Of a stretch of 64,000 nucleotides of DNA, positions 27,817 through 37,059 are shown in pieces (position 1 is the stretch's first letter; each line of letters starts with the position of its first letter). The position numbers were made by a program, and so were the translations under genes. The stretch is from the NCBI RefSeq assembly GCF_002802875.1, contig NZ_PEBI01000004.1, positions 186,001 to 250,000 on the forward strand, written 5' to 3'. The DNA comes from Bifidobacterium primatium (GTDB lineage: Bacteria; Actinomycetota; Actinomycetes; Actinomycetales; Bifidobacteriaceae). The notes below the pieces were generated by a model. It was not told where the DNA came from. It worked only from the letters and a program-made list of their open reading frames with translations, and did no database searches.

Positions 27817-29412
27817 TTACCTCACTCTGATTCCACGATACGAGGATTGCGTTCCGTCAAGGTACCCGAGAATCATTCTCGCCTGTATTTCGATGATACG
27901 TCTCCATGAGGCTTTGTACCCGAAAATCGGATGGGTCAGTTCGGTACTCATTCGACGTTCGTAGGCTCCGATTAATGCTTTTCTGGTTTCGTTTTTCATT
28001 CTTACTGAGCCAAGAGCGTGAACGAACCCATCAGAACGAACTTCTCCGTTATTCACTACCGTCTGCACAACAGAGTCAGCCACAGGGGCACGGAATTCTT
28101 CCATGAGGTCCAACGCCAAAGCCGGCTTATTGCGTTTACTACTATGCAGAAAACCTGCGTGAGGATCCAGACCACAGGAAATCAATGCACGTATGCAATC
28201 CGAAAGAAGAAGCGCATATGTATAGTCCAGTAAAGAATTCAATTCATCAAGCGCCGGTCTGCGGGTGCGGCCGTTCCATGGCCAGCAATTACGACGGCCC
28301 GGTTTAATCAGAATACCGAATTGGGAAAAATACAGAGAGGCGGCCTCTCCTTCCAAACCCAATACATCCTGCCAACGATTGGCATTGCCAATGGTCTTTT
28401 CAATATCCCGCAATTGTTCCACTATCGGATTGTCTTTATCGGAGCGACGTAGCAAAACCGACTGATTATGCACTTTTGCGATGATAAATTCTCTGGCCAG
28501 TCCCAGTCTCCCCTCCTGAGAAGCCACATGCTGTTCCACACGTTGTAATCCATTGGGACCGTAAGTGGACATGGCCCAACCGTATAAGCGACCAGTGCCA
28601 CTACACCATAGAATCGGAACATTCCGCCACATTAATTCACGAATCAGCCCACTAGAAAGATCAGTGTTTCCATGTACCTGCAGCCCTTGAATGGTGTCAA
28701 TTGGTATAGAGGCCAGTTCCTGACCGTCCTTGAAAACAAGCATCCGACCGGACCGGCTGAATGCCTTGGCACCCGGAGTGACAAGATGCGTCACTTGATT
28801 ATCCGGCGAAGAGACCATGACACGTCGATTGACGGGTTTTAGACGACGTTCCTCGGGAAGACAGATTCCCACATGAGAACATTTCATGCACCGAGGACTA
28901 TCTTCCAACGGTTCAGGCGCAGTATCGGAACTAATCAACCGCTTGGTCTCTTCAACCGCCGAACGAGCCTTGGAATAATCTTCAACCGTCAATTCCACCT
29001 CTACATTTCGGTGATGGGTGGTAAAGAAAATCTCAGTGCGCGCGACGCGATATCCCATATCTTCCAAACATGCCGCCTGCAACGCAAGCTGCGTACGCAT
29101 TGCATCCGTAACGATCATCTCTCGTTTGACCGGCGTAGCTTTGTATTCTCGTATAATCACCCCGTCGTCCGTCAACTTCGCCGCATCAAGCCTCCCAGAA
29201 ACTCCCCACCCCTCATGTCGAATGTTGATGGACTGGTAATCTCCACCATCTTCGGCGGAAGAATTCCTATTGCGATCAACCTTGCGATGATCGTAGAGGC
29301 CCTGCGACATCTGAGCGGAATCCACTTGCTCGCCAACCGATTCCAGCCATGCCCGTCTAGGACAGAACATGTAGTTGGCTACCAAGCTAATGGGAATGGG
29401 GTCATCGTTCAT
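27817..29412 (-). CDS. cas4-cas1: Cas4-Cas1 fusion protein
   Basis: 531 residues. The first 190 are a Cas4 nuclease of the RecB type: VANYMFCPRRAWLE (first Cys), GVSGRLDAAKL and VIIREYKATPVKR (nuclease Asp/Glu/Lys), and CMKCSHVGICLPEERR (cluster-binding Cys group). The rest is Cas1, with metal-site residues in EGEAASLYFSQFG, the His in CGLDPHAGFLHSSKRNKPALALDLMEEFR, and the closing Asp/Glu. The fusion is typical of type I-G. Cas4 selects and trims spacers by their PAM; Cas1 inserts them. I start at MNDDPIPISL: AAAGGAGCG lies upstream, and the ATG overlaps the csb3 stop (ATGA). Confidence 0.95.
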   Translation of the reverse strand: MNDDPIPISLVANYMFCPRRAWLESVGEQVDSAQMSQGLYDHRKVDRNRNSSAEDGGDYQSINIRHEGWGVSGRLDAAKLTDDGVIIREYKATPVKREMIVTDAMRTQLALQAACLEDMGYRVARTEIFFTTHHRNVEVELTVEDYSKARSAVEETKRLISSDTAPEPLEDSPRCMKCSHVGICLPEERRLKPVNRRVMVSSPDNQVTHLVTPGAKAFSRSGRMLVFKDGQELASIPIDTIQGLQVHGNTDLSSGLIRELMWRNVPILWCSGTGRLYGWAMSTYGPNGLQRVEQHVASQEGRLGLAREFIIAKVHNQSVLLRRSDKDNPIVEQLRDIEKTIGNANRWQDVLGLEGEAASLYFSQFGILIKPGRRNCWPWNGRTRRPALDELNSLLDYTYALLLSDCIRALISCGLDPHAGFLHSSKRNKPALALDLMEEFRAPVADSVVQTVVNNGEVRSDGFVHALGSVRMKNETRKALIGAYERRMSTELTHPIFGYKASWRRIIEIQARMILGYLDGTQSSYRGIRVR

Positions 29413-30527
29413 GAGACGCTCCTTTGCTTCACCGTATCTTCCAGAAAAACAGGATGTCCCTTCAACAGCCAACGTTCGGGAACCTTATTGTCCGACGCAT
29501 ATTGCGAGAACAGCATGCAGTACTCCACTCCCTTCTTTTTCAGCCATTGACGGCTCTGTCCCACCGTTACCGTCGTGATGCCGGAGCGAACACGGAGGTC
29601 TTGCTCAGACTCGTTTGAGACTGGTCCCAGAACCTCATCCAGGCCAACCGTCAGCAATGCGCGGCTACGCACGACGGCACGGTATCGGTCAAGAGTCCAT
29701 GGATTCAGCCATATTGGTAGCACCGCGAATGGATTCCGTCCGCTGATTTGGGCAAATGCCGCCGTACTACCGCGTCTGGGAGCCGTTGACTTCATAACCG
29801 GAAAGGCAGAAACGCCGAACAGCGCACACCATGCCCTTGCATTGTCCGTGACTGAGGGACTTCTCAAACCGGTGGGAGTACGACTGTCGTCCTTGTTCTT
29901 TCCGGTCTCATCGACGACTTTCGTTCCCTGCAATCCGTCCCTGATCTGCGACAGACTACGCGAAGACACCGTTCCGGCCAAAGGACGCAGACGCCCGGTG
30001 ATGAACTCCTGTCCCCGGTTTCGTGCCACCATCTCCCATCGGGAAGCACCCCGATCGGGGTTGTATCCATTCGCATATACATCGCCGGACCAATACGACG
30101 GTTCGCCCAAGGCCCCAACGTACCGACGATCCAAATCCGTCTGCAACGCGTCAATGGCCCGCGCACGATTCCGCTCCAGCAGCCGCCATTTATCCAGCGA
30201 GCCGGGAGTACCGAGTCGAGGACTCAATGTCGCACGCTCCGCCGGGACCGCATTGCCCGTTTTCTTCGCACCCTTCTTGACCTCTGCATACACATCACTG
30301 GCGTTAAGCCACGATGAATCCCTCCAACGGCTGGCATGCGCCTGAACGATCGCGGAACAATCGTCCCAGGACAGATCGTCGCTGGTACGGAGCAGCGCCT
30401 TTCCGCGTCCCTTCCACCAAATCATGCAAGCGCGATGATCATCGGCGTCTTCAAGAATGGAGGCGAGACCCACCAAAAACAGGTGGGAGAACGCATCGTC
30501 ATATCGTCCGTTGATTTCCAAATCCAT
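29409..30527 (-). CDS. csb3: CRISPR-associated protein Csb3 (type I-G, probable Cas8-like effector subunit)
   Basis: 372 residues beginning MDLEINGRYDDAFSHLFLVGLASILED. It resembles the Csb3 (Balac_1306) family, named from a bifidobacterial locus, by this N-terminus and by its place between cas3 and cas4-cas1. Segments such as NARAWCALFGVSAFPVM and GRNPFAVLPIWLNPW are family-like. Csb3 takes the place of the larger Csx17 subunit found in other I-G/I-U loci and is thought to be part of the interference complex; the exact role is not established. It starts 3 bp after the cas3 stop and overlaps cas4-cas1 by 4 bp. Confidence 0.85.
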   Translation of the reverse strand: MDLEINGRYDDAFSHLFLVGLASILEDADDHRACMIWWKGRGKALLRTSDDLSWDDCSAIVQAHASRWRDSSWLNASDVYAEVKKGAKKTGNAVPAERATLSPRLGTPGSLDKWRLLERNRARAIDALQTDLDRRYVGALGEPSYWSGDVYANGYNPDRGASRWEMVARNRGQEFITGRLRPLAGTVSSRSLSQIRDGLQGTKVVDETGKNKDDSRTPTGLRSPSVTDNARAWCALFGVSAFPVMKSTAPRRGSTAAFAQISGRNPFAVLPIWLNPWTLDRYRAVVRSRALLTVGLDEVLGPVSNESEQDLRVRSGITTVTVGQSRQWLKKKGVEYCMLFSQYASDNKVPERWLLKGHPVFLEDTVKQRSVS

Positions 30528-30530
30528 CGC

Positions 30531-33500
30531 TCACCGTCCTTCTGCGGAGATTGTGATGTCGGCGGAACGTAGAATCGCTTCGAGATAGGCAATTCCCCAG
30601 TACCCATATCTCATATTTGTTCGGGAGATGATTCGCTCCCATACACCATCATCGAACAGTTCCTCGGCGGCGGCACGAATCTCATCAAGATTCGATGCCA
30701 AGTCGAGATCACGATGGTCCAACACGTACTTTGGAATCAGGGCCGCCGCGTCGTCTCGGAAACATGAACGACCATGACCGTGGGATGTACCAGCCAGACG
30801 CGTCACCAACTCGACGTCGTTTGCACCGATACCAGTACGGTTCGCCCAGCATTCAGCGGCGGACCGTTGTTCATGCCGCCAGCCACGCAAATTCAGCTCC
30901 CGTCGAATGCTGGCCTCATATATGAGCGCGCGAGGGCGGCTCTTGGCAAGATACTGTCCATCATGGTTTTCGGAGCTCTCCCCCCGCAGCAGCCGTTGGA
31001 ATCGTGAATCCTTTTTTCCGTCATCATGATGGCGGGCCGCAACCATGACGTCCCGGCATATCTCATCGGACAGGCCAAGCGTACGCAGGAAACGTCCAGC
31101 CCGGCGTTCCACAGAACGCTGATGTCCGTCGTCCGTATCCAAATATACGGGGACATCTTTCCGCCCAGAAACCGTTTTTCGAATTTCCTGTTGGGCAACA
31201 TCATCCAGGGAATCCTCGGCTCGTTGGATGAACAACCAGGAAGGCCCCTCCTCTCCGACGTCAATCGCGGGGAACGTGAACCAGCTCGTCAGCACGTTTT
31301 CATAGTTTTCAACGAACCCATTCGGAATATCGGAAACGGCGTCATATTCGCGGGGACTTATCTCCCTAAGCATCCACTTCCGAATCGCATGTCGAAGAAT
31401 CTCTCGATCACGCTCATCGACAAGCACATTCCGCAATAACTGAGAGTTCATATTCTCTCTATTCCCCGCGTCCGTCTTCAAAGAACCATCAGCGGTATCC
31501 GCGGAAATATCCTGCAACCGAATCAAGGAGAATATTCTCTTAAGGTCGCTGCCATCGTCGTCGTTGCCAGACCCCGTCGAGAGTATAATGCCTCGGTCTT
31601 GACACAGGTCGTACACATCGGCTTCGCATGCCCCTCCTGTCGGCTTGAGCATATGAAGATTCGCATCGAACAGCGGAGCGGATGCGTCCACGACCAGCGT
31701 ATCGCCGGAATGCAGACAATCAATCAAAGAGCCCGACCGGTCATCCCATAGGGTCACCGTATCCTCATCCGTTTCCCTGGCACGCACGATGAAGATACGA
31801 AACGCTTTGCGGAAGTCGAACTGTTTCTCAATCTCCGCGAGCTGGCTACGGTTGCGAACGGGAAAAGCCTCGTCCGCCGTCGGAGCGGCAACCTCGAGCA
31901 AGCCCAATGCATCTGTATCATTTTCCGGCAGAGACCGTACGACCACGCCGATATTGGGAGTGTCTTCGGACGACAAGTCATCGCGTAGCCACAGGTTGAC
32001 GTCGAACGAGCTCTGCGACGGCAGAGCCATTCCGGCCGCCAGTTCCTCATCCGTGTGGGAGAGATTCTCCACATCCCATGTCTCCAGCCGTTGCAGCGCG
32101 ACGCGCGGCAATTCGGCAGACCGTGGAGGATTCTGTGCACAAGCCCAAGCGGAAAGGCCGGAATCGGTTTCCTCGAAGGTCTCCAACCACTGCGCGGCAT
32201 ACTGCAACTCATCAGACGTATACACACTGTTCTTGACTTTGGACAAATCCGGTTCCCGGAACACGATGACATGGCCGGAATCCCTTTGTCCACGACGATT
32301 CACTCGACCGGCGCGTTGTACCAACGCACTGGCCGAAGGCAATTCGGTAATCAGAGTGCAGAAATCGGCGTCAATGCCCACTTCCAAGGTCTGCGTGGCA
32401 ATGACATAGTGCAGGTTTGTAGATTCAACGGCCTGTTCATCGCCTTTCATGGCCTGGAACAGGGCACTGCCGGTGAGCTGTTTCTTGTCGTATCGTCGCA
32501 TCGGTCCCACGAAGGAGCGAATTTCCCCTTGGAATGGCTTTCCGGCCTTTTTCCATTCCTTTTGGATGGCTTTCATGGCCTTCATCACATTCTCGGCCAT
32601 TTTCACGGAATTGACAATGCATCCCACGACGGCCGTCCCATCGTATTCGGCAACGCATCGTTCAGCCATGGCCCTTGCCAGACTCTTTTGTTCGGTAGTG
32701 ACGATTTCGACGGTTTTGGGTTTGGTCAAACGATCACGCAGTTCGATATCCGTATCGAAATCGGGTTCTTCGACGGCGACATTCAGATCATCGTCACCGA
32801 TTGTCTGCGTCGCCGTGGTAGACATCACCTGCAACGGCGACACTCCACGCAGCACGGAACTTTCTCCGGATTGCTCCAACCGCCGTATGGATTTTGCGGT
32901 CTCGACCAGCTGCCGGCTGAGATGAGCCTCATCGGCGACCAGCACCGTATCGTAGGCGAGCAGACCGGCTTCAATCGGGCGCGCCTGCGGCGTCGTGCCA
33001 TATCCACTGAACAGCAGGCGGCTACCGAACATGTCAGGTGTCGCGCAGATTACCTGGCATGCGGTTGGCCGATATCTCCATTCCCTGACTGCACGGTCGA
33101 CAGGCTCGCCGCCGCGCAATCTGGTGACTCGGAATGAGTCGTATGAATCGGCTTCATCCCCGTCTCGGACAATGGTGCCTTCACGTACATTCAATCCCTG
33201 CCGAATCAAGGAAAGAACATGACGTCCTCGCTCCTGTTCGCCGACTCCACCATCATCATCGGTCGTCCGGATGAGGTTTCGCAGTTCGACTGCCTCATCA
33301 TATTGATCGTCCACCAAGGAACGTCGGTTCACAGTCATGACCAGACGACGAGGAAGTTCCTCCAAGTGCAGGCCTCGTATTGCATCAACCAATTCGGGGT
33401 CGAAGGATTCGTCATTCGATCGGGACAGACCGGCAAGGGCATTGAGGAACACATGCACATCAATGACCATGGTCTTGCCCGAACCGGTGGGGGCCGACAA

Positions 33501-33641
33501 CCGGTCCGGCCAGCGCCCCGCATCAATAATAGTGCGGACCAAACGCTTCTGCCATTGGTATGGCCGGCGACCGTCATGCACTGCGGCGATAAACCGCTCG
33601 AACCGATCCTCGATAACCATTGCAATCGTATCGTCAATCAT
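30531..33641 (-). CDS. cas3: CRISPR-associated helicase/nuclease Cas3, type I-G, C-terminal HD
   Basis: About 1036 residues. The N-terminal two thirds are a superfamily 2 helicase: Walker A APTGSGKT, DEAH box VADEAHLS, motif III VMSTTATQT, motif VI ALVQRAGRVNRRGQR. The HD nuclease is C-terminal (AARHHDDGKKDSRFQRLLRG, then AGTSHGHGRSC), the reverse of most Cas3 proteins and typical of I-G/I-U. It shreds DNA flagged by the Csb1/Csb2/crRNA complex. I prefer the ATG at 33641, which overlaps the csb2 stop (ATGA); a GTG three codons earlier is also possible. Confidence 0.94.
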   Translation of the reverse strand: MIDDTIAMVIEDRFERFIAAVHDGRRPYQWQKRLVRTIIDAGRWPDRLSAPTGSGKTMVIDVHVFLNALAGLSRSNDESFDPELVDAIRGLHLEELPRRLVMTVNRRSLVDDQYDEAVELRNLIRTTDDDGGVGEQERGRHVLSLIRQGLNVREGTIVRDGDEADSYDSFRVTRLRGGEPVDRAVREWRYRPTACQVICATPDMFGSRLLFSGYGTTPQARPIEAGLLAYDTVLVADEAHLSRQLVETAKSIRRLEQSGESSVLRGVSPLQVMSTTATQTIGDDDLNVAVEEPDFDTDIELRDRLTKPKTVEIVTTEQKSLARAMAERCVAEYDGTAVVGCIVNSVKMAENVMKAMKAIQKEWKKAGKPFQGEIRSFVGPMRRYDKKQLTGSALFQAMKGDEQAVESTNLHYVIATQTLEVGIDADFCTLITELPSASALVQRAGRVNRRGQRDSGHVIVFREPDLSKVKNSVYTSDELQYAAQWLETFEETDSGLSAWACAQNPPRSAELPRVALQRLETWDVENLSHTDEELAAGMALPSQSSFDVNLWLRDDLSSEDTPNIGVVVRSLPENDTDALGLLEVAAPTADEAFPVRNRSQLAEIEKQFDFRKAFRIFIVRARETDEDTVTLWDDRSGSLIDCLHSGDTLVVDASAPLFDANLHMLKPTGGACEADVYDLCQDRGIILSTGSGNDDDGSDLKRIFSLIRLQDISADTADGSLKTDAGNRENMNSQLLRNVLVDERDREILRHAIRKWMLREISPREYDAVSDIPNGFVENYENVLTSWFTFPAIDVGEEGPSWLFIQRAEDSLDDVAQQEIRKTVSGRKDVPVYLDTDDGHQRSVERRAGRFLRTLGLSDEICRDVMVAARHHDDGKKDSRFQRLLRGESSENHDGQYLAKSRPRALIYEASIRRELNLRGWRHEQRSAAECWANRTGIGANDVELVTRLAGTSHGHGRSCFRDDAAALIPKYVLDHRDLDLASNLDEIRAAAEELFDDGVWERIISRTNMRYGYWGIAYLEAILRSADITISAEGR

Positions 33642-35353
33642 CGTATCCACTTCGGCTTCCCTGTATCATCGAGCAGTTGCTTGGGAACATCCATCGGAAC
33701 GAGCAGTCCTCCACCCAGGTGCCGACTCTGCCCAATCGCCAGTGCGGTTCTGTCCAGACCGCACTGCGTATCGAAGGACAGCAATGCGGACAATCCAACC
33801 AATAGGTTTCCCGGCTGCGTCTTATGCACGTAATCACTCATATGAGTACGGATCACCGTATGTGCGTCATGGATTCCAACGGGACTGCTCTCGTCAAGGC
33901 ACCAATCGGACTGTCGCCAATATTGCATCTCCCTGTCAGGATTTTCATACTCGCCGTCATCAACCGATTGGTTGAGATAATCACGCCATATGTGAGCCAC
34001 CGCAAGTGCGATGCTCTCCCTCGCGCCCCATTTGCGAGTACCTGTCGGATCGGGGATGTTCCTCGTCTCCCTCATGCATAGCGGATAAGGCACCCACAAT
34101 CGCGTGTGTCCCTGCTCGACCGGTTGCCATAGCCTGTCGAGGTCAACCGTCGTGTCAGCAAAACCCAATTCCAACGTCTGGGAATGTCTGGAATAAAACA
34201 GCTTCCGGCCTTGCATACGGTCGCACACATTCGCCAGCATTCCTATTTCTTCCACCGGCATGTCACGGGGAATCATCAATAGGAATCCCGGAAGTTCAAG
34301 GTTGAGTTCCGGACTGACCGGCATGTCCGACGTCAGTATCTGTATGGCCACGTTATTCGCAGGCCGTTCCACGGCATCGATATTCCCGTATTTTCCGGTA
34401 AGCATGGGAGAGGCTCCGTAGCCCCACTCGCGAATCAGCATACGGTGCATGGCGACAGCCCATGCGACCAACGTCGATTCCTTGGGCTCCCATTCCTCGT
34501 ATCGGTCGGAAACGGAGCGAGTGCTCCCCTTATCAGCAATGACACGAGCGGGAATGAAGAATCCTTGAGTCCACGGATGTAACGATTCGTATTCATCATT
34601 AGCCGTGGGACGTATATACCCGATATGACGCACGCATGAGATCAGAGTATTAGGCAGTGCCTGCTTCTCCTCCTCGCCACCGTTGCCTCGTATTGCGGAA
34701 GGCTTCCGCGGATACACACTGGCATGCCCTTTTTGCAGTTCCTGGAGATGACCTTCCCAAGGCATGGGGAATTCCAGCATTGACGACATACCGCCAAAGG
34801 ACAGGTCGTCATCACTGATTTGCAACGAATGCTCCTCATCGATCGGGAAGCTTCCGGCATCGATCACCGCTGCAGTGACTCTGACAGGAGTGCACGCCTC
34901 TCCGAGATACGGAATCTCCCAGCACATGCGGGCAAGCAGATCGGCGGTTTCGTGGTCAGGCTCCTGTTCCCACTGCCAGAGCAATGAATCCTCCTCGGTA
35001 TCACCATACGCAACCGAAGACATGGCATTTGCGCTCTTGACCTTTTTCCTGCTATAAGACCCGCGATTGCGATACACAATCACCGATGAGCGCCTGTTGT
35101 CTCGCATATGCATCGGTAGCCGAATCCAATCGGGAGGATTGGACTCAAGCCAGTGGAATACCGACTCCAGCTGGGCATCGGTTATCCCGCTCTCACGCTG
35201 ACCATAGTCGGAATGAAATCCGAACACCCCGTAGGCAACCGAAACCAATGCCCTATACAGGCGTTCAGGTGATGGGTAGCATTCGGCGCTGCCGGTATCG
35301 TCCGCTCCTTGATAGGTGTGCATTAGAAATCCAGCGGAAATGGCGAAAGGCAT
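33638..35353 (-). CDS. csb2: Csb2, Cas5-Cas6 fusion of type I-G
   Basis: 571 residues. The N-terminal half matches Cas5 (MPFAISAGFLMHTYQGADDTG, then CYPSPERLYRALVS). The C-terminal half is Cas6-like and ends with a glycine-rich RNA-contact loop, AIGQSRHLGGGLLVP. Cas5 caps the 5' handle of the crRNA, and Cas6 cuts the repeat at the base of its hairpin; in I-G both are in one protein. Candidate catalytic His residues lie in the C-terminal half but cannot be assigned by eye. Starts 16 bp after csb1 and overlaps cas3. Confidence 0.92.
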   Translation of the reverse strand: MPFAISAGFLMHTYQGADDTGSAECYPSPERLYRALVSVAYGVFGFHSDYGQRESGITDAQLESVFHWLESNPPDWIRLPMHMRDNRRSSVIVYRNRGSYSRKKVKSANAMSSVAYGDTEEDSLLWQWEQEPDHETADLLARMCWEIPYLGEACTPVRVTAAVIDAGSFPIDEEHSLQISDDDLSFGGMSSMLEFPMPWEGHLQELQKGHASVYPRKPSAIRGNGGEEEKQALPNTLISCVRHIGYIRPTANDEYESLHPWTQGFFIPARVIADKGSTRSVSDRYEEWEPKESTLVAWAVAMHRMLIREWGYGASPMLTGKYGNIDAVERPANNVAIQILTSDMPVSPELNLELPGFLLMIPRDMPVEEIGMLANVCDRMQGRKLFYSRHSQTLELGFADTTVDLDRLWQPVEQGHTRLWVPYPLCMRETRNIPDPTGTRKWGARESIALAVAHIWRDYLNQSVDDGEYENPDREMQYWRQSDWCLDESSPVGIHDAHTVIRTHMSDYVHKTQPGNLLVGLSALLSFDTQCGLDRTALAIGQSRHLGGGLLVPMDVPKQLLDDTGKPKWIR

Positions 35354-35369
35354 AAGCTATCGCCCTCCC

Positions 35370-36575
35370 CTACTCGTTGTCTTCGTCATCGCTGCCAGAC
35401 TTCATCACCAGCGGATTGCCTTCGACTTCCAGAACCTGACCATGCCAATCGACACCCGCCTTGGCATGCGCCTGCTCATAAGCCTGTTCGAAAAGTACAT
35501 CGGCGTCATCAAGCGTAATCATCGACAGCTCCTCGCTCTCCCCAAAACGCTTGTCGAGAATGGTCGTCGGCCTCTCGGATTCACGCAAAAGGCAATTCGC
35601 GCGCAAGTTGAGCTCGGCGTTACTGCCAGCCATGGCATTAATGATCATTGCGGCGACGAGAACCCTGACGGACTCGTCTCCTTCCCGCCCCTTGCCAAAT
35701 CGCAATGCACGCAACGTGGAAAAACTCAGCACATGCGTGCGAATGATATCGCTGACCGCGATGCCATCATAGTTTGTCTCCTCACTGGACGGCGGTATGG
35801 CGCCAAGACCGATAGCGGAACCTTTACCCTCTTTTTCAAACTTGTCCTTTAGGTTCTTGCTGACCTCCGGTTCGACAATCTTGCCGATTTTCTTGGCATC
35901 GCTCGTGCTGAACTTGATGCTCGCGGCAACGGGATCCACACGCGCACCGGCACGGAACACAGGGCGACCGTCATCCTGATTGGCCAATACACCGATGATC
36001 TCCCCGTTGAAGGACGAGGCGATACGCAGCTGGTTCTTCTTCCGGGTGGAATCCCAGCCTCCGAACGCCACGGTGACCGGGGAGAGCTCAAACAGCGGCA
36101 TCATGTCATCCGCAGTCGAATTTCGTGCCTGGACATATTCAGGAAACTCCGATGCCGGAATTCCATTCACCGTTCCAATTCGGAAATGCGCATCAAACGC
36201 ACGATGCGGAAGCTGAATATCAAGATAGGAACGCTCAATCATATTTCCCAGCTCATCGGCAGCCTTATACGTCACCTTGATACGAGGCATCCGAGAAAAA
36301 ACGGGATGACCATCTTTAATGGCCTGCATGATATATTCCTCGAGCCTGTTGCTCTGCGATGTACGCGAATCAATCAGAACCGTGTGAACCGCTTTGCCAT
36401 CAATATATCGATCCTCGAAAATATAGGTGGCGGCTCTCCCCGCCGTGTATTTGGCCGGTGCGACGACCCCTTCCTTACCCGCCGCCGGTTCAAGAAGCGT
36501 TTTTTCCGACAAAGTACTCGGGCCACCAAGACGAGCGGCTTCGTTCAAATCCTCAAGAGTCAATTTGCGTACCAT
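35370..36575 (-). CDS. csb1: Csb1, Cas7-family backbone protein of type I-G
   Basis: 401 residues beginning MVRKLTLEDLNEAARLGGPSTL. Family features are the early YIFEDRYIDGKAVHTVLIDSRTSQSNRLE block, PLFELSPVTVAFGGWDSTRKK, and the late HVLSFSTLRALRFG. Multiple copies coat the crRNA spacer to form the Cascade backbone. First gene of the cas operon; AAGGGG lies upstream of the ATG. It stands 160 bp downstream of the terminator that ends the CreA-like RNA, so it must have a separate promoter, which I cannot place with certainty. Confidence 0.94.
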   Translation of the reverse strand: MVRKLTLEDLNEAARLGGPSTLSEKTLLEPAAGKEGVVAPAKYTAGRAATYIFEDRYIDGKAVHTVLIDSRTSQSNRLEEYIMQAIKDGHPVFSRMPRIKVTYKAADELGNMIERSYLDIQLPHRAFDAHFRIGTVNGIPASEFPEYVQARNSTADDMMPLFELSPVTVAFGGWDSTRKKNQLRIASSFNGEIIGVLANQDDGRPVFRAGARVDPVAASIKFSTSDAKKIGKIVEPEVSKNLKDKFEKEGKGSAIGLGAIPPSSEETNYDGIAVSDIIRTHVLSFSTLRALRFGKGREGDESVRVLVAAMIINAMAGSNAELNLRANCLLRESERPTTILDKRFGESEELSMITLDDADVLFEQAYEQAHAKAGVDWHGQVLEVEGNPLVMKSGSDDEDNE

Positions 36576-36737
36576 TACGCACCCCTTCCATCAATATCAA
36601 ATCTTCAAAGAAACTTCGTAGTTTCCATGAGAAGCATGCCCTGCCTCTTTGCTCTCCAACTCTACCTGAAAAGCAGAGTACATCCATGGAATGGCGCCTC
36701 AGACAGCGAAACGGTCTTTCAAAACACCCAAAAATTT

Positions 36738-36768
36738 GATGCCGCTCCGGAAACCCCGGAGCGGCATC
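36738..36768 (-). terminator. Terminator directly after the CreA-like RNA
   Basis: On the minus strand GATGCCGCTCCGG pairs with CCGGAGCGGCATC over a GGTTT loop (13 perfect pairs), then AAATTTTT. It touches the end of the pseudo-repeat at 36767, so the CreA-like transcript would end here and not run into csb1. Confidence 0.85.
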
Positions 36769-36850
36769 TCCAATGAAGGCCTCCACACCAGTAGAGGCTG
36801 TGTTCGCTTCAGCTCCATCAAGATAAGTCAGTTAACCTACCCTCAATGAA
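36767..36850 (-). ncRNA. CreA-like antitoxin RNA: lone CRISPR-like unit (handle, 37-nt pseudo-spacer, degenerate repeat)
   Basis: On the minus strand TTCATTGAGGG (36850-36840) copies the 3' end of the array repeat (TTCATTGAGGA), which becomes the crRNA 5' handle. Next is a 37-nt pseudo-spacer (36839-36803), the same length as array spacers. Then comes a degenerate repeat (36802-36767) with a new hairpin (GCCTC/GAGGC) and CTTCATTG near its end; its first 12 plus-strand bases match the repeat at 10 of 12 positions. The pseudo-spacer's first 17 nt match 37070-37086 at 15 positions, with mismatches at 6 and 9, and nothing beyond. Known CreA RNAs guide Cascade to repress a linked toxin promoter; this layout matches. 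Function is inferred. Confidence 0.8.
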
Positions 36851-36891
36851 TAAAACCAAGAGTGGAGTCAAAGCGATTTTTAAGCCCCTGT

Positions 36892-36920
36892 CCTTTTGCC
36901 AAGGTATCCTTGGCAAAAGG
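36892..36920 (-). other. Perfect hairpin downstream of the mini-ORF
   Basis: CCTTTTGCCAAGG and CCTTGGCAAAAGG (13 perfect pairs, 3-nt loop), 20 nt past the mini-ORF stop. It has no T-run but would protect the 3' end of a short toxin RNA or end it weakly. Confidence 0.75.
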
Positions 36921-36940
36921 GAGAGACTTTGGTTAGCTCG

Positions 36941-36994
36941 TCACAGTAGCATCAGCAGAACAACGATAACTACTACGAGCTTTAATTCGGCCAT
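36941..36994 (-). CDS. CreT-like mini-ORF, 17-residue hydrophobic peptide
   Basis: An 18-codon frame encodes MAELKLVVVIVVLLMLL. AAAGGAGG, a full anti-16S match, lies 9 nt before the ATG. The RNA would have a 5' hairpin (CCGACTGC/GCAGTCGG, 37020-37053) just before the ribosome site and the 13-bp hairpin after the stop. The codons TTA, GTA-GTA and CTA are rare in GC-rich bifidobacteria. Two toxic routes are possible: a membrane-active peptide, or trapping of scarce tRNAs as known CreT RNAs do. It lies between its predicted repressor RNA (CreA-like) and the target site in its own promoter. A harmless leader peptide is the alternative. Confidence 0.65.
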   Translation of the reverse strand: MAELKLVVVIVVLLMLL

Positions 36995-37059
36995 AGACGA
37001 AAACCTCCTTTCCCAACTTCCGACTGCATTATTGGCGCTTTACAGGCAGTCGGACTTAC

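Noticed and set aside
29409-30527. Identification as Csx17
   Set aside because: Csx17 proteins are about twice as long and start differently; size, N-terminus and gene position fit Csb3 better.
36840-36850. A chance copy of the repeat end (CCTCAATGAA) with no meaning
   Set aside because: Initially treated as noise, but it is followed at exactly spacer distance by a second repeat-like unit and a terminator, and its pseudo-spacer matches the adjacent promoter; it was therefore kept as part of the CreTA-like module.
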